Position numbers and translations under genes: made by a program. From an uncultured Mycoplasmatota bacterium (GTDB lineage: Bacteria; Bacillota_I; Bacilli_A; RF39; UBA660), in the NCBI GenBank assembly GCA_900551105.1, contig URUT01000013.1:1-32611 (forward strand): 32,611 nt of DNA, given 5' to 3'. How positions within the stretch are numbered: the first letter of the stretch is position 1; each line of letters opens with the position of its first letter. Under the pieces are notes generated by a model, which had not been told where the DNA came from, ran no database searches, and worked only from the letters and a program-made list of their open reading frames with translations. Below are positions 15,906 to 24,640 of the stretch, piece by piece.

Positions 15906-16077
15906 ATACAAAGTTAATTTAAAGTTTAAAGAAAATGGAAAATCTTTAAATGAGACAATAACTGAAGTATTAAAAATAGAAATAAATAAAAAAATAAATG
16001 AGACTTGCAATATCTTAAAAAAGGAGCTAACATTCAATCATACTCATTATTTCCAAAGTGAAGGGAGTAGTAATTAA
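15898..16077 (+). CDS. tnpW: TnpW-like small protein
   Basis: Encodes 59 residues. The first half, VKYKVNLKFKENGKSLNETI, resembles the TnpW family (short beta strands YEVxVHFSxxSKETLxDKI) that precedes TnpX-type recombinases in Clostridia elements. The C-terminal half is Lys-rich. ATG 15898 is preferred, with GGAGG 11 bases upstream. Its TAA overlaps the recombinase ATG (TAATG), a coupled pair. The function of TnpW is not established. The match is by pattern only. Confidence 0.55.
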   Translation: MVKYKVNLKFKENGKSLNETITEVLKIEINKKINETCNILKKELTFNHTHYFQSEGSSN

Positions 16078-17642
16078 TGATTGGGAATAGTAGTTTTAAA
16101 GTAGGAATATATATAAGATTATCAAGAGATGATGGAAACATTGAATCTGATAGTATTATTAGTCAAAGAAGTCTACTTAATCAATATATCAAAGAAAATA
16201 ACTATAATTTAGTAGATGAATATGTGGATGATGGATTTACTGGAACAAACTTTGAAAGACCATCATTTAATAGAATGATTAAAGACATTGAATCTGGAAG
16301 AATTAATATGATTATTACCAAAGATATGTCAAGACTTGGTAGAGACTATATAGGTACAGGAGAGTTAATTGAAAAGTATTTTCCAAATAAAAATGTTAGG
16401 TATATTGCTATTAATGATGGGATAGATACATTTATAGATAATACAAATAATGATATAGCACCATTTAAAGCAATAATGAATGATATGTATGCTAAAGATA
16501 TTTCAAAAAAAGTTAAAACAAGTCTTCATTCTAGAATGAAAGAAGGATTATATGTATCAGGAAGATGCCCCTTTGGATATATGAAAGATCCAAATAATAA
16601 GAATCATTTAGTTATAAATAAAGAACAAGCAGATACTGTTAAATTGATATTTGATTTATCATTAAAGGGTAATACATATCATTATATAGCACAAGAATTA
16701 ACTAAAAGGAAATTTAAAACACCAGCATCCTATTACAATTATGTTTGGAATACAAAATGTATAAATACTAATTGTATATCACAAGAATATGGAGTATGGG
16801 TAGATACCACTATAAAATCAATTCTTACTAATCAAATATATGTTGGTGATACAGTTCAAGGTAAGACTAAAAAGATTAATTATAAATTAAAGAAAACAGT
16901 AAAAAATAAACCTAATGATTTTATAATAGTAGAAAATACTCACGAGGCAATTATAGATAGAAATACTTTTAATTATGTTCAAAAACTTTTACCTAAAAAT
17001 GTTAAAAGACCAGAGAAGAAAAGATTTTATCTACTAGATGGGCTTTTATACTGTGGAGATTGCAAACATCGTATAACTATTAGATATCAAACTAAAACAG
17101 AAAGAAGTTATACAACTTGTGATTATTATAGAACCTATTCTAAATATCATGTTTGCACAACTCATACAAATAATTATGAAACACTAGAAAAGGTTATTTT
17201 AGATAATATCAGAGAAGTATGTAAAAGTTATTTAGATAAGAACCAGATCAAAAATTCTATTGGTAATATAGAGTTTCAAGACAATACTTTAAAGATTAAA
17301 AAACAAATTGAAAGTCTAGAACTTAGTAATAATAAACTAACAGAAAATCTAGATAAAACTTATATGGATATGTTAAAAGATATTATTGATGAAGAACAAT
17401 ATATAAGAATAAGTGAAAATCTAAAACAAGAAATAGCAAATAATAAATCAAATATTGATAATCTTAAAAATGAAAATAGTGAATCTAATAAAATAAACAA
17501 AAAGCAAATAGAAAAATATATAAATGAATTTTTATCTTTAGAAAATCCAACTAGAGAATTAATAATTAACTTAGTTGAGAATATCTATATCTATCAAGAT
17601 AAAACGATAGATATTATATTTACATTTAAAAATGTTACATAA
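16077..17642 (+). CDS. large serine recombinase of insertion 2 (TnpX-like)
   Basis: Encodes a 521-residue large serine recombinase. The resolvase domain has FKVGIYIRLSRDDGN (catalytic Ser16), DDGFTGTNFERPSF and SRLGRDYIGTG. The recombinase domain includes CPFGYMKDP and IKSILTNQIYVGDTVQG. The zinc ribbon has LYCGDCKHRI, TTCDYYRT and HVCTTH, followed by a coiled coil and a C-terminal ENPTRELIINLVENIYIYQD. The length is normal for TnpX/TndX-like enzymes. It starts at ATG 16077, overlapping tnpW, with GGGAG upstream. Its stop lies in attR2, so the gene ends at the element boundary as is usual for integrases. It probably recognises the LysM-coding DNA as attB. Confidence 0.95.
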   Translation: MIGNSSFKVGIYIRLSRDDGNIESDSIISQRSLLNQYIKENNYNLVDEYVDDGFTGTNFERPSFNRMIKDIESGRINMIITKDMSRLGRDYIGTGELIEKYFPNKNVRYIAINDGIDTFIDNTNNDIAPFKAIMNDMYAKDISKKVKTSLHSRMKEGLYVSGRCPFGYMKDPNNKNHLVINKEQADTVKLIFDLSLKGNTYHYIAQELTKRKFKTPASYYNYVWNTKCINTNCISQEYGVWVDTTIKSILTNQIYVGDTVQGKTKKINYKLKKTVKNKPNDFIIVENTHEAIIDRNTFNYVQKLLPKNVKRPEKKRFYLLDGLLYCGDCKHRITIRYQTKTERSYTTCDYYRTYSKYHVCTTHTNNYETLEKVILDNIREVCKSYLDKNQIKNSIGNIEFQDNTLKIKKQIESLELSNNKLTENLDKTYMDMLKDIIDEEQYIRISENLKQEIANNKSNIDNLKNENSESNKINKKQIEKYINEFLSLENPTRELIINLVENIYIYQDKTIDIIFTFKNVT

Positions 17643-17661
17643 AAAATGTATCTGGTGATAC
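17639..17661 (+). repeat. attR of insertion 2
   Basis: The arm ATAAAAAATGTATC (17639-17652) is followed by TGGTGATAC (17653-17661). Bases 17649-17661 on to TTGGGG also match the intact LysM 3 coding sequence near 17787-17810, so part of the apparent element arm resembles host LysM DNA. LysM 3 is therefore a possible second target. Confidence 0.7.
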
Positions 17662-18085
17662 GCTTTGGGGAATAGCTAGAAAATATAATATGAGTGTTAA
17701 TGATTTAAAATCTCTTAATAATTTAAGTTCTAATAATTTAAGCATTGGTCAGAAATTGATTGTTAGTAAAGCGAGTTCTAATGATTATACAGTTGTATCT
17801 GGTGATACGCTTTGGGGTATTGCTAGGAAGTTTAATGTTAGTGTAGATGATTTAAAATCTTTAAATAATTTAACATCAAATAGTTTAAGTATAGGAATGG
17901 TTTTAAAAATACCACCTTATAGTAATAAAAAGAATGAAGAAACTAACGTATATGTAGTTAAAAGTGGAGATTCTTTATGGAGTATAGCAAGAAAATTTAA
18001 TAGTACTGTTGATGAAATTAAACGATTAAATTCTTTACAATCTAATATTTTAAGTATTGGCCAAAGATTAGTAGTTCCTAGTTAA
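17662..18085 (+). pseudogene. LysM amidase, piece 3 of 3
   Basis: Completes codon 259 and runs to TAA at 18083-18085, in frame with piece 2. It holds the rest of LysM 2 (LWGIARKYNMSVNDLKSL to LSIGQKLIV), LysM 3 (YTVVSGDTLWGIARKFN) and LysM 4 (YVVKSGDSLWSIARKFN to LSIGQRLVVPS). LysM domains bind GlcNAc-containing peptidoglycan. An ATG at 17690 could begin a 131-residue LysM-only protein but lacks a ribosome binding site, so this piece is probably silent while insertion 2 is present. Confidence 0.9.
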
Positions 18086-18090
18086 AATTA

Positions 18091-18118
18091 AAAAATTACT
18101 AGCTAAGTAGTAATTTTT
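18091..18118. terminator. bidirectional terminator
   Basis: An 11-bp stem, AAAAATTACTA/TAGTAATTTTT, with a 6-nt loop. It serves the amidase gene on the + strand and abuts the stop codon of the converging LCP gene on the - strand. Confidence 0.85.
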
Positions 18119-20074
18119 TTATGGTGCAATTAAATCTTCTAGTGGTTTTTCAAGAATATCATTTTGATTATTTTCATTTTCGTCTGCACTGTCATCATTG
18201 TTTGGTTCGTTATTTGGAGTTTCTGTTTCTGGTTTAGTTATGTTTTGACATACATTTACTGTTAAATTATTTATATTTGAAACTAGTACTCCTGAGTGGA
18301 TATCTTGACTTAATATTGAGTTGTGTATGCAAGCGTTGCTTTCGGTTATGTTTTTAATTAAATTAATATTTCTTGTGCTTACCCATTCTTCAACATATCC
18401 AATTTTTTGATTTACAAAATTTGGTAAGGTTTCATCTTTACGAACTCCAGTGTACTTTCTACCAACAACTGGTACGGTATATTCTTCGTTTACTGAAAAA
18501 CTAAATGTTTTTATTATTTCTGGCTTTTTTAATCCTAGGTTAATTTTCATTGCGTCCACTATTTCATTTAAACTTTCTTCATAATATTGATATGTGTACA
18601 TGTCATAACCTTGATAGATTGTTTGATCATATCCTGATAGGAAAGTTTTTTGAATATTTATAAATTCGCCTTCGTTAAATTTACTTTTTAATAAAATATT
18701 TTTTCCAACATTATAGAAATTTAACATTTGATTTGTTTCCATGTTTGTATCCATATTATTAGATACAGCATTAAGTACTTTATAGAATGTATTAATATTT
18801 CTAATTGTTTTAGCTTTGTTTGCGATGGCTGTTACTATTGCTTGTTGGTGTTCTACACGTTTAAAGTCTGATAGTGCCCACTGATGACGATTTCTTGCAT
18901 AGGCTAGCGCTTGTTCACCATTAAGGTGCTGGTTACCAGGTTTAATATAAACAGTATGTTCACCAAATTGTCTACTTGAGTTTTGCTCGCAAACCATTCC
19001 TTTACAATCTATGTTACCATTTTTCTTAAAGTCTGGTTCATCAATAAATGCATCTATTCCGTCTAGAGCATCAACTAAATTAACAACTCCCTTAAAGTTA
19101 ATTTTTACAAAATAGTCAATTGTAATATCTGTTAAATTTTGAATTGTATCAATCATACATTTTGTTCCATAAGCAGCAGCTGAGTTTATTTTGTGTTTTT
19201 TATTATTGTTACAAGCAATTGGTACATAGGTGTCTCTTGGAATACTAAATACAGTCGCTGATAGAGTTTTGGGATTAAATGATATTAGCATGATAGAATC
19301 ACCATTAAATGCGGCATTATTTGCTAGACCATCGTATTCAGAATCTACTCCTAAAAGAAGGATTGTAAATGGTTCTGTTATATCTTTTCCTGTTGAGGCA
19401 ACTGTGTCGTTGTTATTCATTTTTTTACTGATTGAATCTATTTCAATAGCGTTTTCTAGTTCAGGATATGTTGTTGAGTAAAGTAGTTTATAATTTGAAG
19501 TAATAAATATTGCATCAACTTCTTTTTCTAAAAGTGCTTTAATTAGAGAATCATTGTTTTCGTAATTTGTTATTTTCCATTTTTTACCGTTTTTGGCGAT
19601 ATATTCTTGCGGAAGTATGAAGCCTTCAATGCTATTTTCATCTTTTAATATACCAATATTTTTTATTTCTTTATCTTTATCAAGGGTTAATAGACTAGAT
19701 GTATAAATGACTTCTTCTTTACTAATATTGTCTACTACGGTGTATGTTTTTTCAATATAATAGTAGCCGAACGCATTTATTGCAGTAAATATTAAAGTTA
19801 ATATACTAATACCAACTAGTATTTTATGTTTTTTGGTAATAAGTAAAGCGCTGCCGATAAAGAAATATATAAATAAGTAAGTAATCATGATTATGATTAG
19901 TAATGTTCTTACTGTGGTTTCTATACCGTTTAGTAGAATAAGTGAGTATGATAAAAGAATACTACTCATTACAAATAACACTAGTACTATAATATATAAG
20001 AAGTGAAAACCTGGAGTTGTTTTTTTAAGTTTTTTAAATAAATTTATGAATTTATTTTTTTTCTTTTTTTTCAT
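18119..20074 (-). CDS. LytR-CpsA-Psr (LCP) family protein with C-terminal PASTA-like region
   Basis: Encodes 651 residues. LCP enzymes move undecaprenyl-linked wall polymers (teichoic acid, capsule) onto peptidoglycan outside the membrane. Three N-terminal membrane segments (about 25-49, 57-80, 86-107) follow a poly-Lys start. The LCP domain spans about 235-430 with FTILLLGVDSEYDG, NGDSIML, SIPRDTYVPI, HLNGEQALAYARNRH and DFKRVEHQQ; the Arg and Asp residues bind pyrophosphate. Residues 115-220 resemble the extra domain of three-TM LCPs (VDAIFITSNYKLLY). Near 540-600, TLPNFVNQKIGYVEEW and LVSNINNLTVNV have a PASTA-like pattern. The tail is Asn/Glu/Pro-rich. The start follows AGGTG. It probably attaches the polymer made with the neighbouring YfhO-LtaS protein. 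Confidence 0.9.
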   Translation of the reverse strand: MKKKKKNKFINLFKKLKKTTPGFHFLYIIVLVLFVMSSILLSYSLILLNGIETTVRTLLIIIMITYLFIYFFIGSALLITKKHKILVGISILTLIFTAINAFGYYYIEKTYTVVDNISKEEVIYTSSLLTLDKDKEIKNIGILKDENSIEGFILPQEYIAKNGKKWKITNYENNDSLIKALLEKEVDAIFITSNYKLLYSTTYPELENAIEIDSISKKMNNNDTVASTGKDITEPFTILLLGVDSEYDGLANNAAFNGDSIMLISFNPKTLSATVFSIPRDTYVPIACNNNKKHKINSAAAYGTKCMIDTIQNLTDITIDYFVKINFKGVVNLVDALDGIDAFIDEPDFKKNGNIDCKGMVCEQNSSRQFGEHTVYIKPGNQHLNGEQALAYARNRHQWALSDFKRVEHQQAIVTAIANKAKTIRNINTFYKVLNAVSNNMDTNMETNQMLNFYNVGKNILLKSKFNEGEFINIQKTFLSGYDQTIYQGYDMYTYQYYEESLNEIVDAMKINLGLKKPEIIKTFSFSVNEEYTVPVVGRKYTGVRKDETLPNFVNQKIGYVEEWVSTRNINLIKNITESNACIHNSILSQDIHSGVLVSNINNLTVNVCQNITKPETETPNNEPNNDDSADENENNQNDILEKPLEDLIAP

Positions 20075-20094
20075 ATTGATGCACCTATATTAAG

Positions 20095-20123
20095 ATTATA
20101 CACTATTTTCTTTTTTTTATAAA
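20095..20123 (-). promoter_or_regulatory. promoter of the LCP gene
   Basis: On the minus strand: TTTATA (20123-20118), a 17-bp spacer and TATAAT (20100-20095), then AGGTG and the ATG at 20074. This shows the LCP gene has its own promoter, independent of the YfhO-LtaS gene upstream. Confidence 0.6.
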
Positions 20124-20130
20124 GAAATAA

Positions 20131-20162
20131 TAAAAAGAAAATAAGCCAGTTTACGGCTTATT
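20131..20162 (-). terminator. terminator of the YfhO-LtaS gene
   Basis: In minus-strand sense, AATAAGCC pairs with GGCTTATT across a 7-nt loop, followed by TTCTTTTT. It overlaps the stop codon (20158-20160). Confidence 0.85.
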
Positions 20163-23100
20163 TATTTTCAAAGTAGTTAGATTTTAAAACAGCATCATTT
20201 AGATTCATTTTATTCTTAACTATATTATTATATTTTTGTAATTTTTCATTAGATATTTTTTTACCACTTTGATATTCTCCGTTAGCAACATAAGTAGAAC
20301 CATTGTACCAGCTTCCGTCTGGGAAGAATACAAGTGGATCATAGTCTTTACTAAATATATCACGGCCTATATAGTTATTTACGTTATATTCAATTCCAAA
20401 TAAGTTAAGTATTGTTGGTAAAATATCTAATTGGGAGTTGACATCTTTAATAGTCTTTTTAATTTGGCCATTACTCCATATTACGAATGGGGTATGGTTA
20501 ATAAGATTGTTACTTGTTTCTTTATATTTATCTAGTAGAGTTTTGTCTTCTAATGTATATAGATAATGGTCGCTTACTAGAATAACTACTGTGTTGTCTA
20601 ATTGATTATTTTCTTTTAGATTTTCAAATAATAATTTTATCATATCGTCAGTTTCTTTTGCTTGTAATTTTAAGCATTCAAATTCAGTTAATCCAGTTTC
20701 ATTTGTTAGTTTTTGGCAGGTTCCTTTATTTGTTTTAAATGGCATGTGGGCTGAATATGTAATTATATATGATAGAGATAATTTATCGTTTTTAAAAATT
20801 TTATTATTGAAAGTTTCATTTTTCATTAGTTCGGTATCTAACCAAAATTCATTATCATGGTAGATATTTAAATCCTTTAAACCGTAGTAATCGTTATAAC
20901 CGAAAGATTTATAATTTACTTTTCTAGAGTAATATTCGCCACTGTTCATGTGAAATACATTTGATTCATAGCCGTCATTTTTTAATAAGTTTGGTAGACT
21001 GTAAGGGTATGCATTTTTACTGAAGGAATATGCATTCATATTATAGTTGTATGCAGTTGAATAACCGGTATTTATCATGAATTCTGAGTTAAATGTTGAA
21101 CCACCGCCAGATGTAAATGAATAGTGATTGACAAAGTTTAATGAGTTTTGACTTATTTTATAAAATGTAGGCATTATGTCTTTGTCTAAGAGAAAATTAT
21201 CTATACTTTCTAATTGAACTATAATTAAATTTTTTCCTTTGAAAGCTCCAGTGAAATCGTTTTCTTTGGCAGATATATTGCTTTCAAAGTTAGCATTTAG
21301 AACGTTTTCTTCTTCTTTAGTTAATGTATCTTTGTTTTTAGAATACGTCATTATAAGATTTCTAATGTTGTATTCATACATACCACTTACCATTAAACTT
21401 TTATTGTTATCGTTAAATGAACGGTAGATACTTCTTGCATTTCGCCATTCATCCCAGTTTAATTCTTTACTTGATGTTCCTAAAGCAAGTGGTAGTAAGC
21501 TGTGGATTAATATAAATACTAAAATTGTGATTATAATATTTTTATAATTTATTTTTTTCTCAAATTTTATTATTTTTAATCCTCTTACGGTTAAGATTAT
21601 ACTAGCTATTACAGTTATTACTACCCAATATTTAATATTTAAAAGTACAGAATCTAAGTAAGCAGCGCCTTCTCCAGCAACGCTTAATACTGAAAAATCA
21701 AAGAAAATTTTGAAATATGAGAAATAGATTGCGTGCGTTAAGAATAGAGCAATGCTTATAATGTATGAAATAATATATAGCGTTTTGCCAATCTTATTTT
21801 TTAATAATTTTGTTAGTCTTAAAATTAATAAGATCCATAAAATACTAAATAAATTAGGTACTGGGAAAAACCAATGATAAAAGTTTATTTGTTTGTTGTA
21901 AAAGATTCTTAAAGCTAAATCTAAAATATATAAAGAAAGAAATAAATAGATATATCCTTTATTAAATTTTGTAAAGTTTATTATGGTCTTTTTAATTTTA
22001 TGAAATATTTTATTTAAATAATTTTTAATTTTGTTAAATCTATTTTCTAGTTTTGGGTAAAAAATAACGAGAATAAGTAGTAATACGCCTATTAGAGATA
22101 TAACAGCACCAATCTTTAGTAAAGGTGGTTCGTAGATAATATCAATTGTATGACTTCCTTTGGTAATTTCAAGACCTAAAAAGCAATCATCTATTAAAAC
22201 TTTGCCAACTCTTTCACCGTCTAAATATAATTTGAAACCATCATCATAAGGAATAGTAATTTTTACGTAGCCGTCTACTTTAGCGTTGATTGTTCCTACT
22301 ATATGATTATCTTCTAGTTTTACTTTATTAATTACCATTTCACTAATGTTACTTTTTATATTTTTAATTTTGTTATAATCCATTGTATATACTTTAATGT
22401 CACTGATATCAAGTTCGCCTTGAGTTAAAGAAATATTTAATGTTTTTAGTTCCTCATTAGATGAAAGAACGTATTCAAATGTATTATTTTGATTATTATA
22501 TTTCCAATTACTGCATGATAGAGCATTTGTTATACCGTTAATAGTTATGTTGCTACTGCAAGCAAATCCTTCTTTTGCCTTATTCATTTTAAAACTAATA
22601 ATTAGTACTTTATTATTTATTTTTTCATTAAGTTTAATTTTTAAATTAGCATTTTTATCGGCATCTATAATGTAATGGCCATTTTCTAAAGTGTATTTTA
22701 TGTTATTGATTTCTGTTATCTTGTAAGAGCTTTTATATTCTTTAATATTAGACTTATAAACATTATCCAGGGATTTATCCACAATTATATAGTTTAATAA
22801 AGCATCAATTGTATATGGATAAGATAGAGTGTTAAATTCTCTTAAACTCATTATTTTGTTTGATGAATATGCAAGAGGAAGAACACTGTCATTTTGGTAA
22901 AGACCAATATTATCTATTTCATTAATTTTTGTGTAACCGATGGGTGGATTTTTTGATGTAATTAAATACTTTGTATTACTATAAATATTGAACAGTACAT
23001 TTGATGTTTGAGTAACAGTGGTATTATCGCGATTAATTACTTCATTTTGAAAAATATTGCGAATAAAGTTCATGTAGTATTTGTTAGATAGTGAAGAGTA

Positions 23101-24543
23101 GATTGATGTTTTTAATTCATTTGTATCATAGACTTTGTTAGGATTATATAGAATATAGTCTTCATTACTAGTACGATATATATTATTATCATTAATGCTT
23201 TCTAGCAGTTTAGAATATGCTTCATTATTAATACTTTTTAGTTTGTTTACTGACATATAATTTTCGTTATTTGATGAGAAAATGAATGTTGCAAAGGATG
23301 TTAAAATAACGGGAATATATATTAAATATGGTTTATGTTTCTTTGTATTAATTAATAAAGCAATAGTAATTAGAAAAATGTCTGCTAAAAGCAAGTAAAT
23401 ATTATTTGATTTTAAGCCTGTATAAATAATTAGTAAGCTCACAGGACAGCTAATATACATTAATTTTTTTAAATTAATTTTTTTATTATTTAAATTATTT
23501 AAAAATTCACTTACTGTTAATAACGCTACAGGTAAAAATGGAATAAAACATTTTCCATCAATATACATAAAGCCGTTTAGGATATAGCTACAAACTGGGA
23601 AGACAATAAATAATCCCATTAAGCCGCCTAAAAATATTTGATTTTTTTGTTTTGATAAAAGTCCACTGATGATGCTTATTATATAAATGAATGTTACACC
23701 CCAAGAATAGTATGAATTATAAAATGTATATTTGTAATTATTTATTGGATTGATCAAATCTTTTAGATGTAATGTAGTACTAGTAAGAGTTTCTATTCTG
23801 CCCTTTATTAATGCATATATTGTTGGTAGTAGTAAAACGCTTGCTAGTAGTATACTTATTGTTACATAATAGATTATTTTCCATAATGTTTTGTGAGAAA
23901 ATTTTTTATTTTTTAATAATTTGTAAATTGTATAAATGCCAATTGTTATAATTCCAGATACTGAAAAATAATAACTTGTTAAAATTAATAATAAAGTATA
24001 GATTATTAACGGAATTGGTTTTTTAGTTTCAAAATATAAATCAACACTTTTAAGTGCCCCTATCATAAATGGCATGTAGATAACAAACATTATGTGACGA
24101 TGAAAATGATAGAAGAATGGAGCATTAAGAGCAAATATAAATGATGTTATAAATGCTATTTTACTGTTATATTTAGTTTTAATCCATTTATAAAACATGA
24201 TAATGCTTATAACTAGCATGACAATACTTAGTACAGGTATAAAAATGTACATAGGAATAAATGGTAATAAGTAAGATACTAGAATTAGTGGACTTAATAA
24301 GCCATAATAGGAAAAATTAAATATATTTTGTCCCATACCTAAATTTAAAGCAAATGATGGAATTATTTTACCATTTTTATAAAATAGATTACGGAAATAC
24401 TCTGGTAATACGATGTGCTGATTAGCCCAATCTACCTCAGAGCCAAAGATAAAACCTTTAATTGATAAATATATTGTAAAACCTACTACTATGGAGATTA
24501 TTGTCAATAATAATAGGTAATCTTTTTTTTCTAATTTTTTCAT
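20158..24543 (-). CDS. YfhO-type glycosyltransferase fused to LTA-synthase-type sulfatase
   Basis: Encodes 1461 residues. The start is ATG 24543 behind GAGGTAA; a longer frame from 24684 runs through the promoter and is rejected. Residues 1-880 are a YfhO-family multi-spanning membrane protein: VDWANQHIVLPEYFRNLFY, then LNLGMGQNIFNFSYYGLLSP, many membrane helices, and an extracytoplasmic part ending DGFKLYLDGERVGKVLID. YfhO proteins add sugars to lipoteichoic acid. Residues from about 880 resemble LtaS: membrane helices, then FKGKNLIIVQLESIDNFLL, the nucleophile region GGGSTFNSEF (Thr1150), SYIITYSAHMPF and ILVSDHYLY. LtaS polymerises glycerol phosphate on a lipid anchor. Both functions in one chain would couple LTA synthesis with its glycosylation. 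The two halves lie in one open frame with no internal stop. Confidence 0.88.
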   Translation of the reverse strand: MKKLEKKDYLLLLTIISIVVGFTIYLSIKGFIFGSEVDWANQHIVLPEYFRNLFYKNGKIIPSFALNLGMGQNIFNFSYYGLLSPLILVSYLLPFIPMYIFIPVLSIVMLVISIIMFYKWIKTKYNSKIAFITSFIFALNAPFFYHFHRHIMFVIYMPFMIGALKSVDLYFETKKPIPLIIYTLLLILTSYYFSVSGIITIGIYTIYKLLKNKKFSHKTLWKIIYYVTISILLASVLLLPTIYALIKGRIETLTSTTLHLKDLINPINNYKYTFYNSYYSWGVTFIYIISIISGLLSKQKNQIFLGGLMGLFIVFPVCSYILNGFMYIDGKCFIPFLPVALLTVSEFLNNLNNKKINLKKLMYISCPVSLLIIYTGLKSNNIYLLLADIFLITIALLINTKKHKPYLIYIPVILTSFATFIFSSNNENYMSVNKLKSINNEAYSKLLESINDNNIYRTSNEDYILYNPNKVYDTNELKTSIYSSLSNKYYMNFIRNIFQNEVINRDNTTVTQTSNVLFNIYSNTKYLITSKNPPIGYTKINEIDNIGLYQNDSVLPLAYSSNKIMSLREFNTLSYPYTIDALLNYIIVDKSLDNVYKSNIKEYKSSYKITEINNIKYTLENGHYIIDADKNANLKIKLNEKINNKVLIISFKMNKAKEGFACSSNITINGITNALSCSNWKYNNQNNTFEYVLSSNEELKTLNISLTQGELDISDIKVYTMDYNKIKNIKSNISEMVINKVKLEDNHIVGTINAKVDGYVKITIPYDDGFKLYLDGERVGKVLIDDCFLGLEITKGSHTIDIIYEPPLLKIGAVISLIGVLLLILVIFYPKLENRFNKIKNYLNKIFHKIKKTIINFTKFNKGYIYLFLSLYILDLALRIFYNKQINFYHWFFPVPNLFSILWILLILRLTKLLKNKIGKTLYIISYIISIALFLTHAIYFSYFKIFFDFSVLSVAGEGAAYLDSVLLNIKYWVVITVIASIILTVRGLKIIKFEKKINYKNIIITILVFILIHSLLPLALGTSSKELNWDEWRNARSIYRSFNDNNKSLMVSGMYEYNIRNLIMTYSKNKDTLTKEEENVLNANFESNISAKENDFTGAFKGKNLIIVQLESIDNFLLDKDIMPTFYKISQNSLNFVNHYSFTSGGGSTFNSEFMINTGYSTAYNYNMNAYSFSKNAYPYSLPNLLKNDGYESNVFHMNSGEYYSRKVNYKSFGYNDYYGLKDLNIYHDNEFWLDTELMKNETFNNKIFKNDKLSLSYIITYSAHMPFKTNKGTCQKLTNETGLTEFECLKLQAKETDDMIKLLFENLKENNQLDNTVVILVSDHYLYTLEDKTLLDKYKETSNNLINHTPFVIWSNGQIKKTIKDVNSQLDILPTILNLFGIEYNVNNYIGRDIFSKDYDPLVFFPDGSWYNGSTYVANGEYQSGKKISNEKLQKYNNIVKNKMNLNDAVLKSNYFENK

Positions 24544-24570
24544 AAAATTACCTCTTTTTTTTTCAATAGA

Positions 24571-24599
24571 ATTATACCATTTTTGCTTTAAACTATCAA
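24571..24599 (-). promoter_or_regulatory. promoter of the YfhO-LtaS gene
   Basis: In minus-strand sense, TTGATA (24599-24594), a 17-bp spacer and TATAAT (24576-24571) with an upstream TGG (extended -10). One of the best promoters in the window. Its -35 lies close to the region of the divergent promoter at 24608-24616. Confidence 0.8.
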
Positions 24600-24607
24600 T
24601 GTTTTTA

Positions 24608-24616
24608 TGGTATGAT
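24608..24616 (+). promoter_or_regulatory. promoter of the acyltransferase-glmM operon
   Basis: Extended -10, TGGTATGAT, 25 bp before ATG 24641; the -35 (TTAAAC, 24588-24593) is weak. It is back to back with the YfhO-LtaS promoter and the two overlap around 24588-24599, so they may compete or share regulation. Confidence 0.5.
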
Positions 24617-24640
24617 GGTGTTAAGAAAGAGTGATGAATA

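Larger units (their letters stand above)
14023..17656 (+). mobile_element. insertion 2: minimal 3.6-kb serine-recombinase element
   Basis: It lies inside the SGDT motif of LysM domain 2. Contents: a terminator facing the host promoter, one hydrolase gene with its own terminator, a hairpin-rich non-coding stretch, a ribbon-helix-helix gene, a small ORF, a tnpW-like gene and the recombinase, whose stop codon (17640-17642) lies inside the right att arm. Removing 3634 bp joins codon 259 exactly. No replication or transfer gene is present. This is about the smallest form such an element can take with one cargo gene. Confidence 0.85.

Noticed and set aside
17690..18085. Independent LysM-only gene
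   Set aside because: No ribosome binding site before ATG 17690, and the frame joins exactly with the upstream amidase piece; treated as piece 3 of the interrupted gene.
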